The notes beneath the pieces are model-generated. The model was not told the origin of the DNA. It made no database searches and saw only the letters and a list, made by a program, of their open reading frames with translations. DNA of 64,000 nucleotides from Silene conica (taxonomy: Eukaryota > Streptophyta > Magnoliopsida > Caryophyllales > Caryophyllaceae): the NCBI GenBank assembly GCA_029255685.2, contig CM055316.2:70509237-70573236 (forward strand), read 5' to 3'. Shown piece by piece: positions 45,182-57,335 of the stretch; within the stretch, counting starts at the first letter, position 1, and the number at the start of each line of letters is the position of its first letter. A program made the position numbers and the translations under genes.

Positions 45182-48100
45182 TTAGTGGCCGCCAACGTAG
45201 CTGCCAAGAGTTGCTTCAGAGTTAGCCTTTGCCCTATCAAGGAACACTTGTTGTGCCTTTTCAACATTCTCTTTTTTGCCTTGCCATGTCTTAAGGGTAC
45301 TTTGTTGAAGTGCACGTCCATAACAAAAAGACATGGTCCATGGCTTCTTTGTCTCCACCTTGTTTATAGCATTGAGGTTTAGAGTCGCTTCCTCCTCGCT
45401 TTGGTGTCCACCGGATAAGAACATGATTCCGGGCACAGCAGCTGGGACGGTCCTCTGAAAGGTACGGATGGTGTACGCAGCAACCACCGAAGGGTCCACC
45501 TTTGTGCTCCCTGATCCTGGGGTGACCATGTTGGGCTTTAAAAGAGTCCCCTCAAGGAGGACATGGTGGTCAATGAGGGCCTTGTAGCAAGCCGAGAGCA
45601 CCCGCTCAAAGGCCTCTGCACACTTATCAATGTCATGGTCCCCGGCGACCATGATTTCCGGCTCTACAATGGGAACCAAACCGTTCTCCTGACAGATAAT
45701 AGCGTAGCGAGCAAGGCCTTTGACGTTCTCTGAGATGGCGAGGACTGATGGCTCATTTGGGCCTACCTTAAAGAAAGCATGCCATTTAGCGAACCTGGTG
45801 TTGGTCATTTATGTTAATCATCACAATATCATTTGAATGCAATCGGGATTTAAACAAAATCGTAGCAAGTTTATCAGTTAATCAGTTATAATATGGGTAA
45901 GGGAGTGTCGAGTATACGCTCATATAAAGTTATAAACGACTTTAAATATGTGGTTTTAAAAGGAATAAGTTACAACACAAACAATCGATTTTATATCACC
46001 TGGCGCCGTGAGAGTAGTATTGGGCACAACGTTTGGCAAGGTCATCTAGACCCTGGGTGGTGGTCTCACCATTGGTTCCAGCTAGTTCAACGACTCCCTT
46101 ATCGACTTTGATACCCGGGATGACACCACCCTCCTTCAATATTTCAACAAATGGCTTGCCTGAAAAATATCCACAAAAACTGTCAGTTTATTTGGAGTTG
46201 GAAACCTATTATATAATTGAAACAACCTTATCAAGTTATGAATGTTTACCGAAAGAAGACTTTTGGTAAAAGGTTTCTTCAAAGAGAATAACAGCATTAA
46301 GGTACTGGAATACTCCGGGTGTGGTAAAGAGAAGCTCACGAAGCTCCCTCCTATTAGACTCAACATTCGGAACATTAATGCTCGCGAATCGCTTGCCGAT
46401 AGTAGCAGTCGACTCATCTGATGCAAGGATACCTTTACCAGGGGTGGATATGTAAGCGGCATTGGCAATCAACTCATCTGCGAGTCACCCCAACATCGTA
46501 TAAAGTTATTTTATAAAAGATTTAGTATGCATTTGACCTAACTTTTCAAAATGTTTTTTTTTGATTTAAAAATACTGGCCAAACACATCATTTATTTCAA
46601 AGTTAAAAATAATTTCTCAAAATTCTTAAATACCCTCTTTCTGCTGCCCATAAAAATAGAAGCAACAATTTGTTGCTTCTGATTCTTGAAAACTACTTTT
46701 AAAAAAAAGTAAATTAATAATAACTCCCTTTTAAAATTTACTTTTCTAAAATTACTCCCTTATATAATTTTTTTCAAAAATTACTCCTTTTGTGACTTAT
46801 TTTACAAGTTTATGAATTGATTCCGTTTGTAACATAGCCAATTTATGCTTTTATAGGTATAACAATGTAGAATAAGTTTAAAAACCTACAGAATGGGTAA
46901 CCTAAATTGGAATTTTGAAGCAATTTTTAATAAAAGTGCATCCTAAGGGAGTAATTTTAGAAAAAAATTATACTATAAGGGAGTAATTTTAAAAAACCCT
47001 ATTTTATAAGGGAGTTATTTTTAATTTACTCTTTAAAAAATTAAGCTTTAAAAACAAAAACTCATTTCTAACAATTTAGACCAAACATGTTCTTAATATT
47101 TTTAAATTTACTAGTAATTAGACGGAGTTCATTGTATAAAGATATCACGAAGCAAACACAAATAAGAGAATGAACATGGTTATCTTAAAGAGAAATAAGA
47201 GGATGAACATGGCCTTATAATTGTTCAGAAGCGTATTATTTAGTTTTCATATACATTTCAATTTCAATTTACCGGTCTGGAACAAAACTTAAAAATTTAA
47301 CATATTAGGAAGCAAACACATATTTTTAATTACTATTTTAATTTAGGATAACAAATAAAATAATAAATTTAACCCATAAAGACCTAATTACCAATAATAA
47401 TACCCCTCCTTCTAATTCCCTCACTAAAAAAGAAAAACCTAAACTCTACCTAAACCCTAACTTCAACATCTTGAACTGCCGTCTATCTTTTTTGGTGGAG
47501 GTAAGCCCCAAATTTTCATTTTCGTTCCTTTTCTTTAGTTTTTTACGCTAATAATTTCTTGTCTCTCCTTTATTGGAGACTTGTTCTCACGTTTGTGTGA
47601 GTTTTGTTCTCACCGTGAGTTTTGTCCTCACCAAATCGTTCCTTTTCTTTAGTTTTTTACGCTAATAATTTCTTGCCTCTCCTTTATTGGAGACTTGTTC
47701 TCACCTTTGTGTGAGTTTTGTTCTCACCTTTGTGTGAGTTTTGTTCTCACCGTGAGTTTTGTCCTCACCTTTTGGTGAGTCTGTTCTCATCTTGCAGTGA
47801 GATTTCCCCCCGACAGGTTCAAGAATTAAGTGGAAGATCGGCGCTTTCATTGTTGATCCTATGGAGATAAAACTGGTGTCAGATTGCTCGTTACAAACTT
47901 TTTGGTCAAAAGAACTTGATTCTTGGAGACCCTCTTGTGAAAAGCCGTAGAAGGCGATATGTTAGAGGATGTGCAGAAGCGTCTCATGAGCTCATCAAGT
48001 TTAGAAATTTTCTGTTGATCGAGAATGTAGTTTATTTGATTTTAATTGTTTTGTGTCCTGTCATTCTTGACATATGTTTTAACTACCATGAGATTTAATT

Positions 48101-48760
48101 AATGAAACGATTTTTCCCCTTCAAAAAAAATAAAAAATAAATTTAACCCATAAACGAATATAAAATTAGTAATCTAATCTCATGAGTCTAAGTGAAAGTC
48201 ATCTCCCATATTTTGGGGCGTTTTAAGTAAAATATAACATATTAGAAATTCAACAAAATTAGGTCAAATATTTAAGAGGTAAAGACACCGTGTATATGTT
48301 TAAATAGTAAGTCTTGCTTAAAATAGAGTATTCTTTTTAAAGATCTTAAAACTGGTTAAAATCATCTTTTTTTAATATGCATGGTCTAAGAAATTGAATT
48401 CAGCTAATATCGTCATTTCTTTTTGAAAAGTAACTCGATATGAACTTTGACCGTTACTTAATTGTTTATGTTTAATATTTGAACGTTATTATAATGAAGG
48501 CTCACATACATTTAGATGAAACTTAACACCGAATATTTTTTATCGTCTTAGGTGACTCACGAAAATGAAAGTATGTGCTAAACAAGCTCCCAAAGACCCA
48601 AACACAAAAGAAATTCACGCACCTAATTAACTTAGAATTAGTTGAAACGTCAAGACACAAAAGATGAAAAAAAGAAGATAGGAAAATGTTGTAAGATGAT
48701 GGAATATCGACAAATAAAGGGATGAAATGTACCAGCGTATTTGCCTCTATAAGCCGTCAT
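45182..48760 (-). CDS. FBA: class I fructose-bisphosphate aldolase, cytosolic type, altered C-terminus (4 exons)
   Basis: Exons 48760-48733 (MTAYRGKYA), 46477-46250, 46159-46000 and 45794-45182, joined by GT/AG sites, give 342 residues. Motifs: [31 protein letters not shown] (Lys142), [17 protein letters not shown] with the Schiff-base lysine (Lys225), [12 protein letters not shown] and GRALQQSTL. There is no transit peptide, so it is a cytosolic glycolysis/gluconeogenesis enzyme that splits fructose-1,6-bisphosphate. Plant cytosolic aldolases are about 358 residues and end in a tail finishing ...HVKDYKY. Here the frame ends [10 protein letters not shown] then stop, losing the tail with its C-terminal Tyr, which is important for activity on the bisphosphate. 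A SINE begins about 80 bases beyond the stop. The gene could be a functional divergent paralog, or newly impaired. Intron 1 (2.25 kb) holds two inserted elements. Confidence 0.88.
46709..47035. mobile_element. MITE-like inverted-repeat element in aldolase intron 1
   Basis: Arms about 46709-46795 and 46945-47035 are inverted copies rich in 'aaattactccctta'. Total about 330 bp; no clean target duplication in the A-rich flanks. Confidence 0.6.
47381..48135 (+). mobile_element. poly(A) retroposon with 19 bp target duplication in aldolase intron 1
   Basis: A perfect 19 bp duplication, aataaatttaacccataaa (47362-47380 and 48136-48154), flanks a 755 bp insert ending in an A-rich tail (48123-48137). 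The 5' part has a tandem duplication of about 113 bases (47523-47635 and 47636-47760) containing 'gttctcacctttgtgtgag' units. The 3' part resembles LINE 3' ends (ttaattaatgaaacg before the tail) and holds a 60-codon open frame of no recognised family. No reverse transcriptase. It is a non-autonomous LINE derivative, SINE-like retroposon or retrocopy; orientation is opposite to the host gene. Confidence 0.8.
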
Positions 48761-48828
48761 TTTTAAGAAAAGGATTATTTGGTAGACAGATTTTGGAAAT
48801 TCTGTCCTGGGAAAACAAATGACGTTGA

Positions 48829-48837
48829 TATATATAC
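48829..48837 (-). promoter_or_regulatory. candidate TATA box of the aldolase gene
   Basis: 'tatatatat' about 70 bases upstream of the aldolase start codon on the minus strand; position is plausible for a short 5' UTR. No other promoter element assigned. Confidence 0.4.
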
Positions 48838-48849
48838 TAGAACAAAGCT

Positions 48850-49351
48850 TAACCACCTTAATAATTAATAAAGATAATAAAAGAAGGGAGCTGTAGTGGC
48901 ATAAAAAGGATTAATATAAAATAATTAATGTTTCACGAGAAAAACGAAAGCATACACAATATACTTTCATTAGTCATATTAAATTTCACAAATTCTCACT
49001 TAAGAGTACTCTACTTTACAAGTTTATGATTTCATATAATATAAGTAAGAGAGTAAATACAAAGGATATTCTAAAACGTTATAAATTTGTAATCGTCGCA
49101 TAAGAGATTTATTAATTAAATTTTAAGTATGATCAACTTTTGATTTTGGGTGGAACATGTGATTATGGTTTCCGCCGAAAGTAGTTAGAGATTAGGCATT
49201 AAACAAGTCTTAAGGTGTTGTTAATTATTACTCTTTTGCCCGATTCATTTATTTATTTTTAATTTTGCTGCAGAGATACAATTTTTTTTAATAGTACCCT
49301 TATGTTTTTATTTTTTACCATGTACTTTTATTAACATCTATGGTAACTCTG
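48850..49351. other. aldolase upstream region
   Basis: AT-rich. Around 48975-49110 there is a decayed relative of the short inverted-repeat family ('cacaaattctcacttaagag' and 'ataaatttgtaatcgtc'). No gene. Confidence 0.4.
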
Positions 49352-50314
49352 TGTCACGGACTGATTTCACGGGTGGGGAATAGACTGTGCATCACTCGTT
49401 CCAAGACACATAACTTGGGGCGAATAAGGCCTTTGAACGATATCACTTGAGAATCTAAAGAGAAAAGCAAAAGTACAAGAGTAGTGCATGCAGCGGAATC
49501 ATTGAATAATATTGATCAACTTACAAGAGTTTGTACAATGCTTGAATGCGGGGGAAAGATTACAATAGCGAAGGTTTGCGTTAATATTTCTAAGTGTGTG
49601 TAAATATATTTTGATGAAAAATATATTGGAAAAATAAGCCCTAATGGCTCCTATATATAGGTGCCCAAAGTGGTGGTTATTGCCGAAGAGATGCGTCCTT
49701 CGTGCTTCTTGATCTTGTGTGAATAAGGGGGGATGAATCCTCCTTACTTCTCTTGGAATGTGGCGTCCAAGATGCATGTCCTCTTCATATGTGGCGTCCA
49801 AAGGGCTGGTTTCGAACGGAGGGTTATAACCTTCGTTCCTCTTCAAATGGGGCGACAATGTCAGAGAGGGTGAAGCCTTATTCCTCTTCGTGTGTTGGCA
49901 CCAAAATGAAAGCGTAGAGGAATGTGTTGGTTGATTATGAATAAGGGGCATGTATACATTAGGAGTATGTATAACGCCACCAAGAATTTGGATAAGACGT
50001 AATATAAGGGGTGTATTTGGCTTTTAGAGACAAAGGGGAATGTATGGCAAGGGGGATGTATTCTTCTTCGCGTTACTCGGACTTGTGGACTTTATAGTGG
50101 CTTCTCCAGTTAACCTTAACTAAGAGTGAGTTGTCCCGACCAGGAGTAAGCTAAGTACACTTGAATGAGCTTCTTGTGATTTAGAGTGAACTGTTGTTGA
50201 GCTACTTGGAACTTGGTTTAGTCTTCGTATACGCTTGTGTACTTCATATGAGCTATGAGCTACCATAAGCATCCTTAAGGCGTCACGAGGGCTTGAAATA
50301 AGTGACTCGTGACA
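49352..50314 (-). repeat. 3' LTR of a gag-only or deleted LTR retroelement
   Basis: On the minus strand it begins TGTCACGAGTCACTT at 50314, right after a polypurine tract (TAAGTAGGGGAGAA, 50315-50328), and ends ...CAGTCCGTGACA at 49352; the ends are the TGTCACG..CGTGACA inverted pair. A TATA-like ctatatatagg lies at about 49661-49671. Length 963 bp. Confidence 0.75.
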
Positions 50315-50470
50315 TTCTCCCCTACTTAGAATGGTTGATGTCATCGTCAACCCTTAGTATGGTGTGACTATTCCCGTAGGGTGGGTGGCTTCTTATGGTC
50401 ACGCCTTTGCATCAATGCTAAGGTTTGACTAAGGTTACTCATTTTTCCTTAATTGGTTGTTTCTTTAATG
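50315..50470 (-). pseudogene. 3' part of the older element: gag end, 3' UTR and polypurine tract
   Basis: Once the Copia insertion (50476-57661) is removed, this joins 57662 onward. The gag frame ends within a few codons (..LKKQPIKEK region), followed by about 130 non-coding bases and the polypurine tract before the LTR. No protease, RT or integrase fits between zinc knuckle and LTR. Confidence 0.6.
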
Positions 50471-50475
50471 GTTTC

Positions 50476-52772
50476 TGTAGAAATTGAGAAATATAGAAAA
50501 CAGAGAGTTTTGTAATGATGTTTCTGTGTCTTATCACTATTGAAAAGGGTTGCTATATGATACCCGTCGTTGTGGGTGTCAAAGATAAAATTTATAAACC
50601 AAACTAAAACTATAGATAGTGATAGTAAGGGTCGAACCACAGAGAGACAAGGTTAATTCTGTTTGCTAATCTATTAAGTAACAATAATATAGAGGGTTTG
50701 ATTGTTGCTAAGTCTAAAACAAATATAAAATAAAACAAGTAGATAAAAAGGAAAATAAAAATATAATAAAAGAGATGCTAGGATGTTTGGGTAATAAACA
50801 ACTAAGATAATGTAAATCCTAAGTCAACATGTATTGCAGTCGCATAAGAGTGATTCCTAAATTCTAGGTCACAAACCTTTCAGTCTTAAGTAACCTATCC
50901 GTCTTAAGATGTAAACCAATGTCCTTCCCAAATCTCTCAATCTTGGGTAGGTCAATACTAACATCCTACAAGTCTCCTTTTGGTCTCATTGTAGGTTATT
51001 ATAGTCTGCAAATTAAAGCGAAACGGAATTCGAACACGAGTCGGTCGGCCGACCTGTAATGGTGGTCGGTCGACCTCCTACCTGCGACATGTCAATTCGG
51101 GAATTATACTACCTATGCATATTTACTCCCTACATCCTAACATATGAAATTTACCTACTCATAGTTACTGGAACAATAATAAAAATAGGAATAAACATGA
51201 AAGTTATAAAGAACATTAATCTAAACATGCAATAATAATAAAGGAAATTAAAATAAGATGAAAAGGAGATTAGGAACTTTGGTTCCCCATGGTTAAAACA
51301 AGTCGATGAAGGGTAAAATAATCAAATAACACAATCCCAAGGAACAAAGAATAAACCTTTAGGTCAATATTCTACCCAATCCTTACGGTCTTAGGGTTCC
51401 TAGAAAAGCACTAAACTTTCGTTCAAGGGCAATCCCAAAGTTGTTGTTAAACTAATCCTAATAATCTTTCAATCTAAGGATTAGTCCACCAACAACAATG
51501 GGGGATTGGTAATTCAATCATTAAACTTATCAAAATCAAATCTTTACCATGGTTCCCCTAATTCCTAATCACAAGAATTAGTTATGCATAGTCTCAATTG
51601 TAAAACTAACAATAACAAGAATCAAGAACATCAAAGGAATTAACATAATTAAAGATGATAATAAAGAGGAAACATGAATTAAGAAACAACAATAAGATGA
51701 ACAACAAGATTAAATTAAAAGGGAAGATTGAATTGTAGCAACTTACAACTTAAATGGAAAATCTAAGAACAAAAGATGAAAACTTGGTAAATCTTCTCTC
51801 TAACTATGGAGTTTTGACTAATATGGACTTAATTATAATTCTATGATAGAAAACTAGATTAAGAACTTGATGGATCTCTGAATTAGGGACTGAATTAGCT
51901 TAAATAGGCAGAATTAAAGAGTTTCCTAATGACCTAAACACTTGTATGGGCTTTTCGGAAACTTCTGGGTCGGTGCTGTGGTCGGTCGACCAATATTTTC
52001 GGTCGGTCGACCGCTTTACGGATTTTATGCAATTTCTGGGCTTCAGGCAAATTCTGGGCTTTTCCAATAGGCACCTGGTCGGTCGACCTACTTTGTTGGT
52101 CGGTCGACCAACTGTCGGGACTGCAGCGCGCATCGTTCTTAAAAAAGCTGCCATTTCTTCGTTACTTATCGAAATCAAGCGATTCTCGCGGCGTTGGAAA
52201 GCTAAGAGGATAAGCTTTCACCTCCAACTGGAATCACTCCATTATCAGCTCTAGAACTCGAGATATAGCCATTTGAAACAGGCTGCAATGTCGTGGATCG
52301 ATTCTTTGCTTGTTAAAGCTATCTTTAGGCCTTGAAATGTGCGCTAAGCTTCGTTCGTTCTTGTCCTTAGTCATAAAAAGTCCCGAGGGCATAAATTTGG
52401 TATAAAATCGTCCCTTTTCCGCACAAATCTGCAAAAGAGCATAAAAATACGAAAGTAGACAATTGTTGGGAAATAAATGCTAAAACATAGTAAATGAGCG
52501 ACAAAATGCGTGTAAAAATAGATGTAAAACATCATAAAATAGGCACGCATCACTATATATACATCTTGTGCTATTTAATAACTAGGAAACTCAAAGACCA
52601 CCCCCTAAACTCACGCCTACATACATGCTAATTAAATACAAAGTAACTATTAGATACAAAGCATCTCAGTCATTCAATGATAAACTGATACAAAGTATCT
52701 CAGTCATTCAATGATAAACTGATACAAAGTATCAACAAAGTGTATCAATGTACACGGATATTACGCCTAACA
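50476..52772 (-). repeat. 3' LTR of the Copia element, split by a nested LTR
   Basis: LTR sequence occupies 50476-50557 and 52553-52772; rejoined it is about 297 bases and matches 57336-57661. Confidence 0.9.
50558..52552. mobile_element. 2 kb solo LTR nested inside the Copia 3' LTR
   Basis: TGATACCCGTCGTTGTGGG at the left and ...GGCACGCATCA at the right, with a perfect 5 bp target duplication ctata (50553-50557 and 52553-52557). 1995 bp without coding or internal region, so a solo LTR left by LTR-LTR recombination. It contains six copies of the 12-base near-palindrome GGTCGGTCGACC (51043 as a variant, then 51063, 51980, 52001, 52077 and 52098). Large size suggests a Gypsy-type parent; lineage not assigned. 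Confidence 0.85.
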
Positions 52773-52779
52773 CCCCCCC

Positions 52780-55700
52780 TCAAGTTGGAGCATGGGGATT
52801 CGCAATGCCCAACTTGCCCAATAAAGCTAAGAATTGTGGACGCCCGAGAGCTTTTGTAAGAATATCAGCGAGCTGAGAGGTGGTAGGAACATAGGAAGGT
52901 AAAATGGTCCCTCGTAGAATTTCATCGCGAACGAAGTGACAGTCAATCTCGATATGCTTGGTGCGCTCATGAAAAACCGGATTGTTAGCAATGTGTAGAG
53001 CCGCCTGACTATCACATTGCAACGAGACTGCTTTGGAATGCTCAAACCCCAAACTCAGAAGCAAACCTTTCAACCAAAGAATTTCACACGTAGCGGAAGC
53101 CATAGCACGGTATTCTGACTCAGCGGAAGACCGAGATATAGTAGCTTGCTTCTTTGTTTTCCACGAAATTGGTGACCCACCGAGAAAGATGAAATAGGCG
53201 GTTAGGGACCGTCGTGTTATGGGACACCCGCCATAATCAGCATCACAATAGGCCTCTAATGTTAAGGAAGCATTAGCTCGTAATATAATACCCTGACCCG
53301 GATTTCCTTTCAAATATCGAATCACGCGAATCAATGCATCCCAATGAGCTTGTGATGGAGATGTCATGAATTGTGATAAGATATGAACGGAATAGCTTAA
53401 CTCAGGTCGAGTAAGTGTGAGATAAATTAATTTCCCCACTAGTCGACGATATTGAGAGGGATCCGAGAATAAAGGTTGCGAAGAAAGAGCGAGCTTGTGA
53501 TTCTCTTCAATAGGGACAACAGCGGGTTTAGCACCAAGGAGACCCGTCTCAGCTAATATATCGAGTGTATATTTTCGTTGACAAAGGAAAATTCCACTCG
53601 AGTTACGCGCAACTTCAAGGCCCAAAAAGTATTTTAGTTTTCCCAAATCTTTCATCCGAAAACAAGAGCGCAAATGATCTTTAAATTTAGTGATAGCAAT
53701 GCCATTATTTCCGGCAATCACCAAATCATCAACATAAACCAAAATATTGATAACAATGTCATCTTTGCGATAAATAAATAAAGAGTGATCGGAAGGACTA
53801 TGAGAAAAGCCATAAGAACAAAGAGCAGTAGCGAGTTTAGCGTACCAACACCTTGGAGATTGACGAAGCCCATATAATGACTTATGGAGCCGACAGACCT
53901 TACCGTGATGCCCACGGCCAAATCCGGGAGGAATTCGTATATAAACCTCGTCGGATAAATCCCCGTGAAGAAACGCATTTTGGACGTCCATTTGATGCAA
54001 CTCCCAATTATTTATGGCAGCCAAAGTAAGGAATGTTCGAACCGTGACCATTTTTACCGTGGGAGCGAAAGTTTCAACAAAGTCTACACCTTCTTCTTGA
54101 TGGTTTCCAAAGACGACTAATCTCGCCTTATATCGCTCGATCGATCCATCAGACTTGCGTTTAATTTTATACACCCACATCGAACCTAGAGCCTTTTTGT
54201 TAGCAGGCAAAGTGACCACGGACCAAGTTCGATTGGCCTCGAGGGCATCAATTTCTTCCTCCATTGCGTGCTTCCATTTCGGATTGCGGATGGCTTCTTT
54301 AAAGGAAGTAGGTTCTGTTTCACTGGAAATAGCTGCAAGCAAATGCTGATGGGCATGCGAAAACTTATCACAATTAACATAATGAGCAATAGGATACGGC
54401 ATAATACCTGCGACGGAAGTTGGTGTGGCGGACTGTTGTAAAGGAACCAAAATCGTGTTTAGTATTTTGTCAATTTTGTCCCAACTCACGTATTCTTTGT
54501 TGCGAGAATTATCAAATTTAGTGCGTCGACCACGACCCATTTGTTCGTCATTTGCTTCAGAAGCATTTGCATTCGAGTTGGAGCATGTGTATATGCTAGT
54601 TTATGCACTTTCAGGGCTGTTTGCAACAATTTCAGGGCAATTTTCAGCACTTTCAGGGCTGTTTTCAGCAATTTCAGGGGTGTTTTCAGCACTTTCAGGG
54701 CTGTTGTCGGCACTTTCAGGGACTGTTTGCAGCCATTTCAGGGCAATTTTCAGCACTTTCAGGGCTGTTTTCAGCAATTTCAGGGGTGTTTTCAGCACTT
54801 CCAGGGGTGTTTTCAGCAATTTCAGGGCTGATTTGTGCACTTTCAGTGCTGATTTTTGTGTCTGGAGTATCAGAAGCAGCTGGCTCGGGTTCTGTGTGTA
54901 CAGTTTCAGGTGGCGGTGTCACTGTCAGTTCACCAGGCCCCCTCGCGTTAGCCCCCCCCCTCGATATCCGTAACAGATGGCGAAACATCGGTCTCAAGTT
55001 CACAAAAATCCCCTTCGGTAGTCTGTATGTCAGAGGTGGCTGAGAATGTTGCAAATGGAAATTGAGTTTCAATAAATTTAACATCTCGAGAAGAAAAATA
55101 GTCACCCGTCTCAAGGTCATACAAAGTCCATCCTTTTTTACCGAATGGATACCCAACAAAAACACAACGACGAGTGCGGGAATCAAATTTATCACGAGTG
55201 TGTAAATTCTTAGCATAACATAAGCATCCAAATACCCGAATTAAGCGTAAGTCCGGCTGTGTTTTAAACACCAGTTCAAAGGGGGTCTTATTTTGCAAGA
55301 GACGAGTGGGAGTGCGATTTATTAAGTGAGCGGCAGTCAAGATGCATTCACCCCAAAAATCGATAGGTAAAGAGCTTTGGAATCGTAAAGCACGAGCAAC
55401 ATTTAAAATATGCCTATGCTTTCGTTCTACCCGGGCATTTTGTTGAGGTGTTTTGACCATGGACGTTTGATGAATTATCCCATTTTCCCGAAAATAAGAG
55501 ATGAGTCCACGGAATTCCGTTCTATTGTCACTCCGAACCATTTTAACATGACAATTAAATTGACGAGTAATAAGGGCAAAAAATTCACGCATAAGACGAG
55601 GGACTTCGTCTTTAGTATTCATCAAAAATACCCAAACACTCCGTGAAAAATCATCAACAATGGATAAGAAATAACGTGAATCACAAGCCCGATTAGGTTG

Positions 55701-57256
55701 ATAAGGTCCCCAAACATCACAATGTATCAAATCAAACAAATGTTCGGCATTATGCTCGCTTATTGGAAACGGAAGTCGGGTTTGTTTAGCTCGAAAACAA
55801 ATGTCACACGTATCAAAATTAATAGAACTAGAAAAATTAGGGAAATGCTCCATTACTCGGGTAGAAGGGTGCCCCATACGTTGATGCCACAGTTCCATGC
55901 TGTCACTTGCACTTCCCATCACAGCATTAACACGATTTGGTTCCTCCATAGCCAAGTAAAAGAGCCCGTCCACAAGCTCACTCACACCAATCTTTGTCGA
56001 GGCAAGGTCCTGAATCACACATTGCACATTAGAAAATTGGATACGCACATTGTGAGATGTTAACAGTTGCGAAACCGAGAGTAAGTTACAATGGAAAGCT
56101 GGAACAAACAAAATATTAGACAAAATTAAGTGAGCATTAATTCGAACAGTTCCTGCTTTCTTGGCAAGAAGACTCACACCATTGGGAAGGCCAATATTTA
56201 TAGGTCGAATAGGATGGCAAGAAGTAAACAATCGCTCATCACAACAAACGTGGGTCGAAGCCCCTGTGTCGATAATCCATGAGAAAGCATTCTTACCATT
56301 AAGTCGAACCATGTTCGTAACTACTTGCGGCTCACCCATCACAGCATTTGCTTGTGGAGCAGTAGTAGAACCAGATGTATCCCTTGAACGGGCGGGAGTA
56401 CGGCGCGGATCTCGGTCAGCAGGATAGCCGTGCTTCTCCCAACAACGGCTCTCTGTGTGTCCCTCCTTAGTACAATAGGTACATTTATAGCGAGGACGAC
56501 CGCCTTTCGACGACCCGGTTTGTTTATTATCTCGAACGACAAGAGCCATAGGGGTTGCAACATCTTCGCGAGATTGAGTCAAAGTACGTACCTCTTCCTC
56601 TTGCACAAGACGGGAATATACCAATTGGATTGAAGGTAAGGGTTTGGAGCCTAAAATTTGAGAGCGAGCGCTACGATTCAAGACCCATGAGAAATCCCCT
56701 TACCTGATCCGCTTCTCTCTTCGTGCGCAAGGTAGAGTTTAAATCACAGCGACATCCGGAGCACTTGCACGACGGTAGAGCATCGAAATCGTTTATATCA
56801 TCCCATAATTTTTTTCAATCTGCCGTAATAATCCATAATGGATTCACCCGGCTTCTGTTTGCAATCCGACAATTCACTCTGAAGTTGATAAATTTTAATC
56901 TCGTTACCAACAGTAAATCGCAAACGAATATCTTCCCATAATTTGTGGGCCGTTTCACGATAAGAGATAGACGAACGAACGCGGGGTTCAATAGTATTAA
57001 AGATCCACGCCACGATTAAATAATTGAGAGCCGTCCAATCCTCCAAGTCTGTGGGATCAGACGGTTGTTTGAGAGTACCGTCAATAAAACCGAGTTTCCT
57101 CTTTGCTCCTAACGCAACCCGAAAGCCCTTTGCCCATTCTTCATAGTTTGGTCCGAGGAGTACTACATGAGTAATTTTAGACCTCGTACCATCATGAGAT
57201 GACACAACATAAATTGGATTGGGAGTGTGAGTAAGTTCCTTCTTGTCGTTAGTCAT
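52780..57256 (-). pseudogene. Copia gag-pol polyprotein with few lesions
   Basis: Starts at 57256 (MTNDKKELTHTPNPIYVVSS). Order: gag (PNYEEWAKGFRVALGAKRKL), zinc knuckle CTYCTKEGHTESRC (~56490-56445), protease SWIIDTGASTHVC (~56285), integrase HHCC (HQRMGHPS..CDICFRAKQ), integrase core (DVWGPY, MVRSDNRTEFRG where Gly is usual before TEF), then RT (QMDVQNAFLHGDL, ILVYVDDLVIAG at about 53735), RNase H (EAYCDADYGGCP, SRSSAESEYRAMA), ending GKLGIANPHAPT at 52780. Lesions: one-base slips in an A run (~56815), near 56685, in the nine-C run at 54952-54960, within the repeat near 54718, and a stop at about 54602. The RT/RNase H part is fully open. A 21-base repeat array sits between integrase and RT. 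Confidence 0.9.
54600..54845 (-). repeat. 21 bp minisatellite coding for PE(S/I)AEN heptads in the Copia pol linker
   Basis: About eleven imperfect 21-base units encode seven-residue repeats PEIAENT, PESAENS, PESAENC and variants between the integrase and RT domains. A one-base slip (near 54718) and a stop (about 54602) interrupt the frame within or beside the array. Confidence 0.9.
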
Positions 57257-57323
57257 GGATGTCGACAAAGAAGAGAAAAAAAAAAAAAAAGACGGAGATG
57301 AATGTATCACAGGATCGAAAGAC

Positions 57324-57335
57324 CTCCTGATACCA
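57324..57335 (-). other. primer binding site of the Copia element
   Basis: TGGTATCAGGAG on the minus strand, immediately inside the 5' LTR; matches the 3' end of initiator tRNA-Met as in most Copia elements. Confidence 0.8.

Noticed and set aside
47430..47462. Telomere-like repeats (cctaaac/ccctaac)
   Set aside because: Only a few imperfect units at the head of a retroposon; too short and irregular.
54425..55043. Plus-strand frames of 146-182 codons (serine/phenylalanine-rich)
   Set aside because: Antisense shadows of the 21-base minisatellite in the minus-strand Copia pol.
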